Below, piece after piece: positions 17,323-27,542 of a stretch of 64,000 nucleotides of DNA. Under the pieces are notes generated by a model. That model made no database searches. It was not told the origin of the DNA and saw only the letters and a list, made by a program, of their open reading frames with translations. The position numbers were made by a program, and so were the translations under genes. Source of the stretch: Ferrimonas kyonanensis DSM 18153 (GTDB lineage: Bacteria > Pseudomonadota > Gammaproteobacteria > Enterobacterales > Shewanellaceae). Each line of letters opens with the position of its first letter. The first letter of the stretch is position 1. The stretch lies in the NCBI RefSeq assembly GCF_000425405.1, contig NZ_KE384365.1, positions 235,373 through 299,372 of the forward strand. The letters run 5' to 3'.

Positions 17323-17568
17323 ATGGGCATACTGACCTGGATTGTGCTGGGATTGGCGGTGGGAATTCTGGCCAAATGGATCATGCCGGGCAAAGACGGC
17401 GGCGGCTTTATCATGACTACTCTGCTGGGGATCGTCGGCGCCGTGGTCGGCGGCTACCTGGCGACCCTGATGGGTTTTGGCGCCGTCACCGGCTTCAACA
17501 TCAGCAGCCTGGTGGTGGCCACCCTGGGGGCCTTGCTGGTGCTGTTTATCTACAACAAAATGAAGTAG
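17323..17568 (+). CDS. GlsB/YeaQ/YmgE-family membrane protein
   Basis: An 81-residue, very hydrophobic protein with three membrane helices and the family motifs GLAVGILAKWIMPGKDGGGF, TTLLGIVGAVVGGYL and a final LLVLFIYNKMK. Members are called transglycosylase-associated or stress-response proteins; their biochemical role is not established. AAAGAGG lies ahead of the ATG. A strong terminator follows directly. Confidence 0.9.
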   Translation: MGILTWIVLGLAVGILAKWIMPGKDGGGFIMTTLLGIVGAVVGGYLATLMGFGAVTGFNISSLVVATLGALLVLFIYNKMK

Positions 17569-17573
17569 ACCAT

Positions 17574-17609
17574 CATCAAAAAAGGCGCCTCAGGGCGCCT
17601 TTTTTGATG
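17574..17609. terminator. bidirectional terminator between convergent glsB-like gene and lptG
   Basis: CATCAAAAAAGGCGCC, loop TCAG, GGCGCCTTTTTTGATG: 16 perfect pairs including A- and T-runs, working in both directions. Confidence 0.92.
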
Positions 17610-17619
17610 GACCATACAG

Positions 17620-18684
17620 CTAGCGTTTCTGCAGCAAATAGATGGCCACCGCCGCGAACAGCATCGCCGGCAGGAAGGCCCCCAAAAACGGCGGCAGGTT
17701 GGCCACCAGGCTCATGGGGCCGAAGATCTCACTGGTCAGGTAGAATCCAAAACCGGTGATCACCCCCAGCAGAATCCGGGCGCCCATGGTCACGGAGCGC
17801 AGCGGACCGAAGATAAACGACAACGCCAACAGCATCATCACCGCCACCGTCACCGGCTGCCCCACCTTGCGCCACAGCGCCAGCTCGTAGCGGGTCGGGT
17901 CCTGCTGATTTACCTTGAGGTAATCCAGGTAATCCAGCAGGCCGCTGATGGACAACGATTCCGGATGCACCGTCACCACCTGCAGTTTGTCTGGGGTCAA
18001 AGTCGACTTCCAGCGGCCCTGTTCGCGATGGGTCACGGTCACCTGCGGCTTGGTCAGCCGAGTATCTGTGATGTCGATGATGCGCCAGGCATCGCCGTCA
18101 AACACCGCCTGCTTGGCGAAGGTCACCTCATCCAGGTGCTTGTCTTTGCCGAAGTGGTAGATGGTGATGTTGGCCAGATGGCCGGTGTCCTGAACCCGGC
18201 CGATGTTGACGAAGCTGTCGCCGTCTTTGGCCCAGGAGCCCCGGGCACCGCCAATCAGATCACCGCCGGAGATCTTCTGCGCCTTCATCTCACGGGCGGT
18301 GGCCTCTGACGCCGGCGCCACATACTCACCCACCAGCATGATGGTCAGCATCAGCGGAATGGCGGTCTTCATCACCGACATGGTGATCTCAAACTTGGAC
18401 ATTCCCGCCGCCTGCATCACCACCAGCTCGGAGCTGGAGGCCAGCATACCAACGCCGATCAGCGCCCCCAGCATGGCGGCAATGGGGAAGAACATCTCGA
18501 TGTCTCGCGGCACCAGGAACAGCACGTACAGGCCGACATCGAAGATGTCGAAATCACCACGGCCGACGTAGCGCAACTGGTCGACAAACTTGATCAAACC
18601 GGACAGCCCGGTCAGCACCAACAGGCACAGGGCCGAGGTACTGATGATGGTACGGCCAATGTAGAGGTCGAGGATCTTCAGCAT
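17620..18684 (-). CDS. lptG: LPS export permease LptG
   Basis: A 354-residue inner membrane subunit of the LptB2FG ABC exporter that extracts lipopolysaccharide and passes it to LptC. Six membrane helices flank a large periplasmic beta-jellyroll (about 130-270). The coupling region GMLASSSELVVMQAAGMSKFEI is typical. The ATG shares a base with the lptF stop (TGATG); a GTG one codon upstream is possible. The ATPase gene lptB is not in the window. Confidence 0.95.
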   Translation of the reverse strand: MLKILDLYIGRTIISTSALCLLVLTGLSGLIKFVDQLRYVGRGDFDIFDVGLYVLFLVPRDIEMFFPIAAMLGALIGVGMLASSSELVVMQAAGMSKFEITMSVMKTAIPLMLTIMLVGEYVAPASEATAREMKAQKISGGDLIGGARGSWAKDGDSFVNIGRVQDTGHLANITIYHFGKDKHLDEVTFAKQAVFDGDAWRIIDITDTRLTKPQVTVTHREQGRWKSTLTPDKLQVVTVHPESLSISGLLDYLDYLKVNQQDPTRYELALWRKVGQPVTVAVMMLLALSFIFGPLRSVTMGARILLGVITGFGFYLTSEIFGPMSLVANLPPFLGAFLPAMLFAAVAIYLLQKR

Positions 18685-19784
18685 CACTTGGTCCTCACCA
18701 GTTTGGCGGCAATCTTCTTACCGGTTGGGCGTCCCTTACCGACGAGAATGACCCCGATCACCAGCGCCGCCAGATGGATGCCCCACATGCCGAAGGTGGC
18801 GGGAATCACCTCATCTTCGATGGCCTTACGCCCGGCCATCATCAGGGCAAAGTACCCCAGATACATCAGGATCGCCGGCATCATCTTGGCAAACTTACCC
18901 TGACGCACATTGGTTCGGGCCATGGGCACCGCGATCAACGTCAGCAGTGGAATCGCCAGCGGCACCGCCAGTCGCCAGTGGATCTCCGCCCAGGCGTGGG
19001 GGGTGCCCTCTTCCAGCAACTGAGTCATGGAATAGGCCGACAGCTTGCGCCGTTTCTTGTCCACCTCCTGCTCTTTGATCTCCATCTGGTAGGTATCAAA
19101 GGTGATCTGGTTGGACTCCGGCGTGCCCGAGAACATGTTGTAGCGGGTGCCCTGGCTTAGCTGCAGCCGCTGCGAACCATTGCGCTCCTCCACCATGGAA
19201 CCGGCCTCGGCGATCACGATGGAAGTTTCACTGTCGGGCTTGTCGTTCGGCGGCAGCATGGCCACGAACACGTTCTCCAGCTTGCCCTTGGACAGGCCTT
19301 CGACGTAGATCACCGCCTTGCCGTTGGACGCCTGCTGGAACCGGCCCTGAACCAGTGCCGCCAGCCCCGCTTCCGATTCCGCCTTCTCCAACACCTGGTA
19401 TTCGGTCTCTTTGGCCCAGGGCGCCACGTTAATGGCGATCACTCCGGAGAGTATGGCCATGATCACCGCCAGCACCAGGGTCACCCGAGTCACGTACCAC
19501 TCGGACACCCCCACCGCGTGCAGCACGGTCATCTCGCTGTCGGCGTACAAACGCCCATGAGCGAGCAAAATGCCCAAAAACAGCGATAAAGGCAGGATTA
19601 ATGACAACAATTCAGGCATGTTTAAGGCCACCAGAGTAGCGATCAGCTTCCCTGGCAACTGGCCTTCGGCGGCATCCGCCAGAATGCGGACAAATTGTTG
19701 ACTAACAAAAATGGAAACCAGCACAGCCAATACGGCAATCTGTGCTCTAAACGCTTCCTTCAACAAGTAGCGAAAGATAATCAA
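18684..19784 (-). CDS. lptF: LPS export permease LptF
   Basis: A 366-residue partner of LptG with the same design: helices at about 12-115, a periplasmic domain (about 125-265) and helices at 270-350. Landmarks are RYLLKEAFRAQIAVLAVL, ADSEMTVLHAVGVSEW (coupling helix) and MPAILMYLGYFALMM. It is divergent from pepA across 237 bp, the same order as in E. coli, where lptFG expression depends on sigma-E-independent housekeeping promoters in this gap. Confidence 0.95.
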   Translation of the reverse strand: MIIFRYLLKEAFRAQIAVLAVLVSIFVSQQFVRILADAAEGQLPGKLIATLVALNMPELLSLILPLSLFLGILLAHGRLYADSEMTVLHAVGVSEWYVTRVTLVLAVIMAILSGVIAINVAPWAKETEYQVLEKAESEAGLAALVQGRFQQASNGKAVIYVEGLSKGKLENVFVAMLPPNDKPDSETSIVIAEAGSMVEERNGSQRLQLSQGTRYNMFSGTPESNQITFDTYQMEIKEQEVDKKRRKLSAYSMTQLLEEGTPHAWAEIHWRLAVPLAIPLLTLIAVPMARTNVRQGKFAKMMPAILMYLGYFALMMAGRKAIEDEVIPATFGMWGIHLAALVIGVILVGKGRPTGKKIAAKLVRTK

Positions 19785-20021
19785 AGTCGGAGCTCAACTT
19801 GCAAACTTGTAATTTCTCTGGAAACGAGAAGTTATTTAAGTAAACTGGTTACTTTCAGATGTTTTTGTAACCAGCCCGGGCCTTCTGATCCCAGTGAAGG
19901 GAACAAGCAATACCGCAGGGAGTTTAGCAAAACCCACCTTGCAATGAAGCTTTCAGAAGCCGATAAAGGGACCATTATCTAACAATTAACACGCTTTGTC
20001 TTTACGAAACCGGGAGATGGC

Positions 20022-21527
20022 ATGGAGTTCAGTGTAAAAAGCGGTAGCCCAGAGAAGCAACGTAGCGCGTGCATCGTCGTAGGCGTATTTGAACCGCGCA
20101 GGTTGTCCGCCGTAGGTGAGCAGCTGGATCGCATCAGCGACGGCTACATCAGCAACCTGCTGCGTCGGGGCGACCTGGAGGGAAAACCCGGTCAGATGCT
20201 GCTGTTGCATCATGTACCTAATGTGCTGTCCGAGCGGGTCTTGTTGGTTGGCTGTGGCAAGGAGCGGGAGCTGGACGAGCGCCAGTACAAGCAGATCATC
20301 GCAAAAACCATCAACACCCTCAACGAGACCGGCTCCATGGAAGCGGTGTGCTTCCTGACCGAACTGCACGTTAAGGGCCGCGACACCTACTGGAAGGTGC
20401 GCCAGGCGATTGAGACCACTCAGTCCACCCTGTACACCTTTGACGCTCTGAAGAGCAAAAAGGACGAAACCCGTCGGCCCCTGCGCAAGATGGTATTCAA
20501 CGTACCAACCCGCCGCGAGCTGACCATCGGCGAAAAGGCGATCACCCATGGTTTGGGTGTGGCCGCCGGCAGCAAGATGTGCCGCGACGTGGCCAACATG
20601 CCACCGAACATCTGCAACCCGGCCTACCTGGCCAGCCAGGCCCGCCAACTGGCGGAGCAATACGACCGCCTGCGGGTGGAAGTGATCGGCGAAGAGCAGA
20701 TGGCCGAACTGGGCATGAACAGCTACCTGGCCGTGGGCCGTGGCAGTGAAAACGAATCGCTGATGACCGTGTGTCACTACCGCGGCGGCAGCGACGAACA
20801 GCGCCCCATCGTGCTGGTGGGCAAAGGCCTGACCTTCGATTCCGGCGGTATCTCCCTGAAACCCGGGGAAGGCATGGATGAGATGAAGTACGACATGGGC
20901 GGCGCCGCCGGTGTCCTGGGCACCATGAAGGCAGTGTGCGCACTGGGCCTGAACATCAACATCGTGTTCGTACTGGCCGGCTGCGAAAACATGCCCGACG
21001 GCAAGAGCTATCGCCCCGGTGACATCCTCACCACCATGTCCGGCCAGACCGTGGAGGTGCTCAACACCGACGCCGAAGGCCGCCTGGTATTGTGTGATGC
21101 CCTCACCTACGTCGAGCGCTTCGACCCTGAGCTGGTGATCGACACCGCCACCCTCACCGGTGCCTGCGTCATCGCCCTGGGTAAGCATGCTTCCGGCCTG
21201 CTGTCCAACCAGAACTCCCTGGCCCACGACCTGCAACACGCCGGCGATCAAGCCGGTGACCGCTGCTGGCGCATGCCGCTGTGGGACGACTACCAGGAGC
21301 AGCTGAAGAGCCCGTTTGCCGACATGACCAACCTGGGTGGCCGCCCGGCCGGTACCATTACCGCCGCCGCGTTCCTGTCCCGCTTTACCAAGAAGTACAG
21401 CTGGGCTCACCTGGACATCGCCGGTACGGCCTGGGAAAGTGGCGCCAACAAGGGGTCTACCGGTCGTCCGGTACCGCTGTTGACCCAGTTCCTGCTGTCC
21501 AAGGCAGGCGAACTCGACGCCGAGTAA
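20022..21527 (+). CDS. pepA: leucyl aminopeptidase PepA
   Basis: A 501-residue M17 cytosol aminopeptidase that removes N-terminal residues using two metal ions. The C-terminal catalytic domain shows [17 protein letters not shown], the metal-binding DMGGAAG region and the family signature NTDAEGRL with its Asp and Glu ligands. In enterobacteria PepA also acts as a DNA-binding accessory factor in Xer recombination and carAB control. Length agrees with E. coli (503). Divergent from lptF; own terminator follows. Confidence 0.97.
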   Translation: MEFSVKSGSPEKQRSACIVVGVFEPRRLSAVGEQLDRISDGYISNLLRRGDLEGKPGQMLLLHHVPNVLSERVLLVGCGKERELDERQYKQIIAKTINTLNETGSMEAVCFLTELHVKGRDTYWKVRQAIETTQSTLYTFDALKSKKDETRRPLRKMVFNVPTRRELTIGEKAITHGLGVAAGSKMCRDVANMPPNICNPAYLASQARQLAEQYDRLRVEVIGEEQMAELGMNSYLAVGRGSENESLMTVCHYRGGSDEQRPIVLVGKGLTFDSGGISLKPGEGMDEMKYDMGGAAGVLGTMKAVCALGLNINIVFVLAGCENMPDGKSYRPGDILTTMSGQTVEVLNTDAEGRLVLCDALTYVERFDPELVIDTATLTGACVIALGKHASGLLSNQNSLAHDLQHAGDQAGDRCWRMPLWDDYQEQLKSPFADMTNLGGRPAGTITAAAFLSRFTKKYSWAHLDIAGTAWESGANKGSTGRPVPLLTQFLLSKAGELDAE

Positions 21528-21546
21528 TTGGTCTCGACACCGAATC

Positions 21547-21572
21547 AGGGCGCCGTTGGGCGCCCTTTTTTT
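21547..21572 (+). terminator. Rho-independent terminator of pepA
   Basis: AGGGCGCC, loop GTTG, GGCGCCCT, then seven T. Confidence 0.92.
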
Positions 21573-21662
21573 ATCGCCACACCACCCCGGTGCGACTGCC
21601 TGTCCCTGGCCGCATGAACCGGGTAGAATAACGCCTTCACCACCAGAGGAAGCCCCGCGAAC

Positions 21663-22112
21663 ATGGCCAATGCCACCTTCTATGTAATGGCGCCCGACGC
21701 CGAGCCGGATCACCTGACCCTGGCCTGCCTGCTGGCATCCGACTGCTACCGCCGCGGCCAGCCGGTGTACATTCACTGCCAGGATCAAGGCCAGAGCCAT
21801 GAGATCGACGAGAAGTTATGGCAATTTGACCCACAGCGATTCGTGCCCCACAACCTGGTTGGCGAGGGCCCCAGGGGTGGCGCTCCGGTGGAAATCGGTC
21901 ATAATGACCAGTTCAGCTCAAAAAAACGGCCAGTTTTAATAAACCTGTCCGCCACTGTGCCGCAATTTGCGGTAGAATTTGCCCAAATTTTCGATTTTGT
22001 GCCGGCTGCAGACGATGCCAAGGTTCAGGCTCGGGAGCGCTTTCGCGCCTACCGACAGCTTAAGGTGGCCCTAACCACCCATGACCTGGCCAAGCAGCCG
22101 CTTTCGTTTTAA
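21663..22112 (+). CDS. holC: DNA polymerase III chi subunit HolC
   Basis: A 149-residue clamp-loader accessory protein that links the replisome to SSB. It has the family pattern: [13 protein letters not shown] at the start, [17 protein letters not shown], a [17 protein letters not shown] segment and [15 protein letters not shown]. Gene order pepA-holC-valS is the classical gammaproteobacterial arrangement. valS starts 17 bp downstream. Confidence 0.94.
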   Translation: MANATFYVMAPDAEPDHLTLACLLASDCYRRGQPVYIHCQDQGQSHEIDEKLWQFDPQRFVPHNLVGEGPRGGAPVEIGHNDQFSSKKRPVLINLSATVPQFAVEFAQIFDFVPAADDAKVQARERFRAYRQLKVALTTHDLAKQPLSF

Positions 22113-22129
22113 CTGATTTCGGAACACCC

Positions 22130-24976
22130 ATGGATAAGACTTACAATCCTAACTCGATTGAACAGCGCCATTATCAGCGTTGGGAAGATGCGGGTTACTT
22201 CAAGCCTCACGGCGACACCAGCAAAGACGCCTACAGCATCATGATCCCGCCGCCGAACGTCACCGGCAGCCTGCACATGGGTCACGCCTTCCAGGACACC
22301 ATCATGGACACCATGATTCGGTTCCAGCGGATGCAGGGCAAAAACACCCTGTGGCAGGTAGGTACCGACCACGCCGGCATCGCCACCCAGATGGTGGTAG
22401 AGCGCCAACTGGCTGCTCAGGGCCAGACTCGCCAGCAGCTGGGTCGTGACGCCTTCATCGACAAGGTGTGGGATTGGAAAGCCGAGTCCGGCGGCACCAT
22501 CACCAAGCAGCTGCGTCGCCTCGGCGCCTCTGTGGACTGGGATCGTGAGCGCTTCACCATGGACGAAGGCCTGTCCAAAGCAGTTCAGGAAGTGTTCGTG
22601 CGCCTGTACGAAGACGACTTGATCTACCGCGGCAAGCGCCTGGTTAACTGGGATCCGAAACTGCACACCGCCATCTCTGACCTTGAAGTGGAAAACAAGG
22701 AAAAGAAAGGCTTCATGTGGCACTTCCGCTACCCGCTGGCCGACGGCGTTACAACCGCCGATGGCAAAGACTACATCGTGGTAGCCACCACCCGTCCGGA
22801 AACCATGCTGGGCGACACCGGTGTGGCGGTGAATCCGGAAGATCCGCGCTACAAAGATCTGATCGGCAAAGAGCTGCTACTGCCCATCGTTGGCCGTCGC
22901 ATCCCGATTGTCGCCGACGAACACGCCGACATGGAAAAGGGCACCGGTTGTGTGAAGATCACCCCGGCCCACGACTTCAACGATTACGAAGTGGGTAAGC
23001 GCAACAAGCTGCCGATGATCAACATCCTGACCTTCAACGGCGACATTCGTGACGCCGCCGAAGTGTTCGACTTCAACGGTGAAGCCTCCGACGTCTACAG
23101 CGACGAGCTGCCGGCCAAATACCACGGCATGGAGCGCTTTGCCGCCCGCCGCGCCGTGGTTGCCGAGTTTGAAGAGCTGGGTCTGCTGGAAGAGATCAAA
23201 GACCACGTGCTGCAGGTGCCTTACGGCGACCGTGGCGGTGTGGTGATCGAACCGATGCTGACCGACCAATGGTACGTGCGCGCCGCGCCGCTGGCCAAAA
23301 CCGCCACCGAAGCGGTGGAGAACGGCGACATCGAGTTCGTGCCAAAACAGTACGAAAACATGTACTTCAGCTGGATGCGCGACATTCAGGACTGGTGCAT
23401 CTCCCGCCAGCTGTGGTGGGGCCACCGCATTCCGGCCTGGTACGACGAATCCGGTAAGGTGTACGTCGGCCGCAACGAAGCCGAAGTGCGTGCCAACAAC
23501 GACATCGCCGCCGACGCCGTGCTGCGCCAGGACGACGACGTGCTGGATACCTGGTTCTCCTCCGCCCTGTGGACCTTCTCCACCCTGGGTTGGCCGGACA
23601 ACCTGGAAGATCTGAAGACCTTCCACCCCACCGACGTGCTGGTCACCGGTTTCGACATCATCTTCTTCTGGGTTGCCCGGATGATCATGATGACCATGCA
23701 CTTCATCAAAGATGAAGACGGCAAGCCTCAGGTTCCATTCAAAACCGTGTACGTCACCGGTCTGATCCGCGACGAGAACGGCGACAAGATGTCCAAGTCC
23801 AAGGGCAACGTCCTGGACCCGCTGGACATGATCGACGGCATCGATCTGGAAGCCCTGGTTGAAAAGCGCACCGGCAACATGATGCAGCCGCAACTGGCCG
23901 CCAAGATTGAGAAGAGCACCCGCAAGCAGTTCCCTGACGGCATCGCCCCTCACGGCACCGACGCCCTGCGCTTCACCCTGGCCGCCATGGCCTCTACCGG
24001 TCGTGACATCAACTGGGACATGAACCGCCTGGAAGGTTACCGCAACTTCGCTAACAAGCTGTGGAACGCCAGCCGCTACGTGCTGATGAACACCGAAGAG
24101 CACGACTGTGGCTTTGGCGGTGGCGAACTGGAGCTGTCTCTGGCGGATCGCTGGATCCTGGCCCAGTACAACGACACCGTGAAAAACATCCGCGAAGCGA
24201 TGGAAGGCTACCGCTTCGACATCGCCGCCAACATCGCCTACGAGTTCACCTGGAACCAGTTCTGTGACTGGTACCTGGAGCTGACCAAGCCGGTTCTGAG
24301 CTCCGGCAGCGACGCCCAGCAGCGTGGCACCCGCCACACTCTGCTGACCGTTCTGGAAGGGATGCTGCGGATGCTGCACCCACTGATGCCGTACATCACC
24401 GAAGAGATCTGGCTGACCGTCTCTAAGCTGGTGGGCATCGAGGCCGACACCATCATGCTGCAGGAATTCCCAAGCTTCGACGCCGCCCTGGTGGACGCCG
24501 ACGCGCAAGCGGACCTGGAGTGGGTGAAGCAGTTCATCGTCGCGGTTCGTAACATCCGCGGTGAACTGAACGTGGCCCCCTCCAAGCCGCTGAACGTGCT
24601 GCTGAAGCACGCCAGCGAGCAGGATCTGGCCCGAGTGGAAACCAACCGCACCTTCCTCAACCGTCTGGCGAACCTGGAGTCCATCGAGGTGCTGTCCGGC
24701 GACGCGCCGATGTGCACCACCCAGCTGATTGGCGAAATGGAGCTGTTGATCCCCATGGCCGGCCTCATCGACGTGGCTGCCGAAGTGGCCCGCATCGACA
24801 AGCAGATCGCCAAGCTGGCCCAGGACGCCGAGCGAGTGGAGAAGAAACTCTCCAACCAGGGCTTCCTGGCCAAGGCACCGGAAGCGGTGGTGGCCAAGGA
24901 ACAAGCCAAGCTGGATGAAGCCAAGCGCGACATCAGCAAGCTGGAAGAGCAGAAAGAGCAGCTCAAAGCGCTGTAA
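22130..24976 (+). CDS. valS: valyl-tRNA synthetase
   Basis: A 948-residue class Ia enzyme that charges tRNA-Val. Class I motifs are [13 protein letters not shown] (HIGH-type) near residue 42 and KMSKSKGNV near residue 550. The CP1 editing domain spans about 200-340 ([19 protein letters not shown]), followed by the anticodon-binding domain. The C-terminal coiled coil characteristic of ValS is seen at about 885-948. Full length and intact. Confidence 0.98.
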   Translation: MDKTYNPNSIEQRHYQRWEDAGYFKPHGDTSKDAYSIMIPPPNVTGSLHMGHAFQDTIMDTMIRFQRMQGKNTLWQVGTDHAGIATQMVVERQLAAQGQTRQQLGRDAFIDKVWDWKAESGGTITKQLRRLGASVDWDRERFTMDEGLSKAVQEVFVRLYEDDLIYRGKRLVNWDPKLHTAISDLEVENKEKKGFMWHFRYPLADGVTTADGKDYIVVATTRPETMLGDTGVAVNPEDPRYKDLIGKELLLPIVGRRIPIVADEHADMEKGTGCVKITPAHDFNDYEVGKRNKLPMINILTFNGDIRDAAEVFDFNGEASDVYSDELPAKYHGMERFAARRAVVAEFEELGLLEEIKDHVLQVPYGDRGGVVIEPMLTDQWYVRAAPLAKTATEAVENGDIEFVPKQYENMYFSWMRDIQDWCISRQLWWGHRIPAWYDESGKVYVGRNEAEVRANNDIAADAVLRQDDDVLDTWFSSALWTFSTLGWPDNLEDLKTFHPTDVLVTGFDIIFFWVARMIMMTMHFIKDEDGKPQVPFKTVYVTGLIRDENGDKMSKSKGNVLDPLDMIDGIDLEALVEKRTGNMMQPQLAAKIEKSTRKQFPDGIAPHGTDALRFTLAAMASTGRDINWDMNRLEGYRNFANKLWNASRYVLMNTEEHDCGFGGGELELSLADRWILAQYNDTVKNIREAMEGYRFDIAANIAYEFTWNQFCDWYLELTKPVLSSGSDAQQRGTRHTLLTVLEGMLRMLHPLMPYITEEIWLTVSKLVGIEADTIMLQEFPSFDAALVDADAQADLEWVKQFIVAVRNIRGELNVAPSKPLNVLLKHASEQDLARVETNRTFLNRLANLESIEVLSGDAPMCTTQLIGEMELLIPMAGLIDVAAEVARIDKQIAKLAQDAERVEKKLSNQGFLAKAPEAVVAKEQAKLDEAKRDISKLEEQKEQLKAL

Positions 24977-24994
24977 ACTCTGACTGCAGAGACC

Positions 24995-25024
24995 AAAAAG
25001 CCACCGCATGCGGTGGCTTTTTTT
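24995..25024 (+). terminator. Rho-independent terminator of valS
   Basis: AAAAAGCCACCGCATGCGGTGGCTTTTT, a perfect palindrome whose arms meet at GCATGC (two half-sites of 14 bp), followed by more T. It marks the end of unique sequence before the repeat array. Confidence 0.9.
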
Positions 25025-25036
25025 GTGCCCGCTCCT

Positions 25037-26405
25037 CCGTCGTGCCCGCGGGTATCCAGTGGCTGTGCCTCTCGTCATTCTTGCGCAAGCGAGAATCCAG
25101 CGGCTTTAACGCCTTAAAACCTAAGACACTGGCCCCTCGCGTTCGCAAGGGCGACGGTGCGAATTGGATGAATTGGTAGTAAACCTGCAGTTATTCCGGT
25201 TTCGGCAGAGCTCGGTGTTGATCGTTACCCACGTACCTCAACCATCCCTCCGTCGTGCCCGCGCACGCGGGTACCCAGTGGCTTTGTTGCTCCAACCCAA
25301 AACCAAAGACACTGGCCCCTCGCGTTCGCAAGGGCGACGGTGCTCATGGGCAGGGTTGGTGCTAAATGAGCTGTTATTGCGGTTTCGGCAAAGCACGGTA
25401 CTGATGGTTACCCACGTACCCCAACCATCCCTTCCGTCGTGCCCGCGCACGAGGGTACCCAGTGGCTTTGTTGCACCCAACCCAAAACCGAAGACACTGG
25501 CCCCTCGCCTTCGCAAGGGCGACAGTGCTCATGGGCAGGGCTGGTGCTAACTGAACAGTTATTGCGGTATCGGCAGAGCTCGGTGCAGTTCGTTACCCAC
25601 GTGCCCCAACCATCCCTCCGTCGTGCCCGCGCACGCGGGTACCCAGCGGCTTTGTTGCACTAAACCAGAACCAAAGACACTGGGCCCTCGCGTTCGCAAG
25701 GGCGACGGGATGAAGACACTGAGCCCTCGCGTTCGCAAGGGCGACGGGATGAAGACACTGGGCCCTCACGTTCGTAAGGGCGACAGTGCTCATCGGCAGG
25801 GTTTCTGCTAAGTAAGCAGTTCTTGCAGTATCGGTAGCGCTCGGTGCTGACCGATACCCACGTACCCCAACCATCCCTCCGTCGTGCCCGCGCACGCGGG
25901 TACCCAGTGGCTTTGTTGCGCCCAACCAAAACCAAAGACACTGGCCCCTCGCGTTCGCAAGGGCGACGGTGCTCATGGGCAGGGCTGGTACTAACTGAGC
26001 AGTTATTGCGGTTTCGGCAGAGTTCGGCGCTTATCGTTACCCACGTACCCCAACCATCCCTCCGTCGTGCCCGCGCACGCGAGTATCCAGTGGCTTTGTT
26101 GCGCCCAACCCAAAACCGAAGACACTGGACCCTCGCGTTCGCAAGGGCGACGGGATGAAGACACTGGCCCCTCGCGTTCGCAAGGGCGACGGTGCTCATG
26201 GGCAGGGCTGGTACTAACTGAGCAGTTATTGCGGTTTCGGCAGCGCTCGGTGTTGACGTTACCCACGTACTCCAACCATCCCTCCGTCGTGCCCGCGTAC
26301 GCGGGTACCCAGTTGCTTTGTTACTCCAACCCAAAACCAAAGTCACTGGACCCTCGCGTTCGCAAGGGCGACGGGGTGGAGACACTGACCTCTCGCATCC
26401 GCAAT
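25037..26405. repeat. tandem array of seven ~184-bp units built of two hairpin modules
   Basis: Units begin with CCGTCGTGCCCGCG at 25037, 25250, 25434, 25618, 25879, 26062 and 26284; the last is truncated. Each holds module A, a small hairpin CCCGCG-CA-CGCGGG, then GTACCCAGTGGCTTTGTTG, then module B, GACACTGGCCCCTCGCG-TT-CGCAAGGGCGACG (hairpin with one mismatch), then a conserved linker containing GCAGTTATTGCGGTTTCGGC and ACCCACGTACCCCAACCATC. The basic period is 183-184 bp; longer intervals are explained by extra copies of module B. Unit 1 also carries a diverged module A of the common REP style. All six frames give arginine-rich repetitive nonsense, so it is not coding. Confidence 0.93.
25676..25792. 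repeat. three tandem 39-bp copies of module B inside unit 4
   Basis: GACACTG-starting copies at 25676, 25715 and 25754, each with the CCCTCGCG/CGCAAGGG hairpin and the joint GACGGGATGAA. Unit 6 has a two-copy version near 26125-26195. The copies are near identical, which points to recent slippage or local duplication. Confidence 0.88.
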
Positions 26406-26480
26406 CAGCCCTCTTCTCCGGCGCATCAACCTCACTTTTTTCAAAATTCGATTTAAGTTTGTGGATTCAGGGGTCGCATT

Positions 26481-26504
26481 AGCCCACGGTAGTGGGCTTT
26501 TTTT
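26481..26504 (+). terminator. terminator-like hairpin in the leader of parM
   Basis: AGCCCAC, loop GGTA, GTGGGCT followed by seven T, ending 12 bp before the parM start codon and just ahead of its ribosome site AGGAACTGGG. It looks like a full Rho-independent terminator. Confidence 0.8.
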
Positions 26505-26516
26505 ACAGGAACTGGG

Positions 26517-27530
26517 ATGCAGTCAGCCAACATGAAATTCGCCATCGATGATGGCTCCACCAACGTTAAAATCAGCTGGATCGAAAAGGGCCTGGTGCGC
26601 AGTGTCACCTCCCCCAACTCCTTTAGAAAAGACTGGAAAAGCGCCGCGCTGCTGAGCGACCGCAAGGTCTTCAACTACCAGATTGGTGCCACCAAATACA
26701 CCTACGACGCCACCTCCGACAAAGCCCTGTCCACCACTCACGTGGCCTTTCAGTACGACGATCTGAACCTGCTGTCGGTACACCACGCTCTGCTGCAAAC
26801 CGGCGTAAAACCCGGCCCGGTCAGCATTCTGGTGACCCTGCCAATCACCGAGTACTACAAAGCTGATGATTGTCAGAAGAACGAAGACAACATCGCTCGT
26901 AAGAAAGCCAACCTGATGCGCGACATCAGCCTCAACAAGGGCGAGCTGTTTGAAATTGTCGACGTCGAAGTGCTGCCAGAAAGCCTGCCGGCGGTACTGA
27001 CCACCCTGATGGATTCCGGCGTCAACGAATTCACCAAATCACTGGTCATCGACTGCGGCGGCACCACCCTGGACATGGGCGTGATCGTCGGTGAATTCGA
27101 TGACGTGTCGGCGGTGTACGGCAATGCCGAAATTGGCGTGTCCATGGTCACCAATGCCGCCCGTAAGGCACTGGCCGCCGCCGACAGCGACGCCAGTTAC
27201 CTGGTCGCCAACGAACTGATTAAGCGCCGCCACGACCGCGACTTCGTCAACGAGGTGATCAACGACCTGTCCAAAGTTGACTGGGTACTGGAGCGCATCG
27301 AAGACAAGATCACCGAACTGGGCGCCGCCGTTGCTTACGAAGCCAAAACCTTCACCCGCAACCCCAACCGCATCTACCTGGTGGGCGGTGGCGCCATGCT
27401 GATCGAAACCGCCATTCGCGCCGCCTACCCGACCCTGGGCGACAAGATTGTGCTGGTTCAGGAGCCGCAGGAAGCCCTGTCTCGGGAGATCTGCTGCTAC
27501 CACGCCGCCGAGCCGGCCGAAGCGGTTTAA
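26517..27530 (+). CDS. parM: ParM/StbA-family actin-like partition protein
   Basis: A 337-residue actin-fold ATPase very like plasmid R1 ParM from end to end: IDDGSTNVKISW (phosphate 1), SPNSFRKDW, KVFNYQIG, VHHALLQTG, TLPITEYY, ERKKAN-like IARKKANL, LVIDCGGTTLDMGV (phosphate 2) and YLVGGGAML (adenosine). ParM forms filaments that push apart DNA bound by ParR. The ATG at 26517 has a ribosome site; alignment with R1 would favour the Met at 26532, which has none. It is followed 12 bp on by a likely partner. Surrounding genes are chromosomal, so this is a chromosomal or captured plasmid-type locus. Confidence 0.92.
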   Translation: MQSANMKFAIDDGSTNVKISWIEKGLVRSVTSPNSFRKDWKSAALLSDRKVFNYQIGATKYTYDATSDKALSTTHVAFQYDDLNLLSVHHALLQTGVKPGPVSILVTLPITEYYKADDCQKNEDNIARKKANLMRDISLNKGELFEIVDVEVLPESLPAVLTTLMDSGVNEFTKSLVIDCGGTTLDMGVIVGEFDDVSAVYGNAEIGVSMVTNAARKALAAADSDASYLVANELIKRRHDRDFVNEVINDLSKVDWVLERIEDKITELGAAVAYEAKTFTRNPNRIYLVGGGAMLIETAIRAAYPTLGDKIVLVQEPQEALSREICCYHAAEPAEAV

Positions 27531-27542
27531 TAAGGGCAGCCC

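Noticed and set aside
19695..19982. 95-codon frame overlapping the lptF start and the lptF-pepA gap
   Set aside because: It is antisense to lptF, changes character in the middle and would block a known divergent promoter region.
19986..21800. A 604-codon open frame antisense to pepA
   Set aside because: It mirrors the pepA coding sequence, has Gly/Val/His-rich composition and no recognisable domain; GC-rich genes often produce such frames.
22877..25078. A 733-codon open frame antisense to valS
   Set aside because: Same reason: valS is certain on the other strand and this frame shows no protein-like motif.
25660..26385. A 241-codon frame and others inside the tandem array
   Set aside because: They are the repeat units read as arginine-rich peptides; frame changes between units and there is no ribosome site.
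25037..26405. CRISPR array
   Set aside because: Repeats are 184 or 39 bp, diverged, without unique spacers of uniform size, and no cas genes are nearby.
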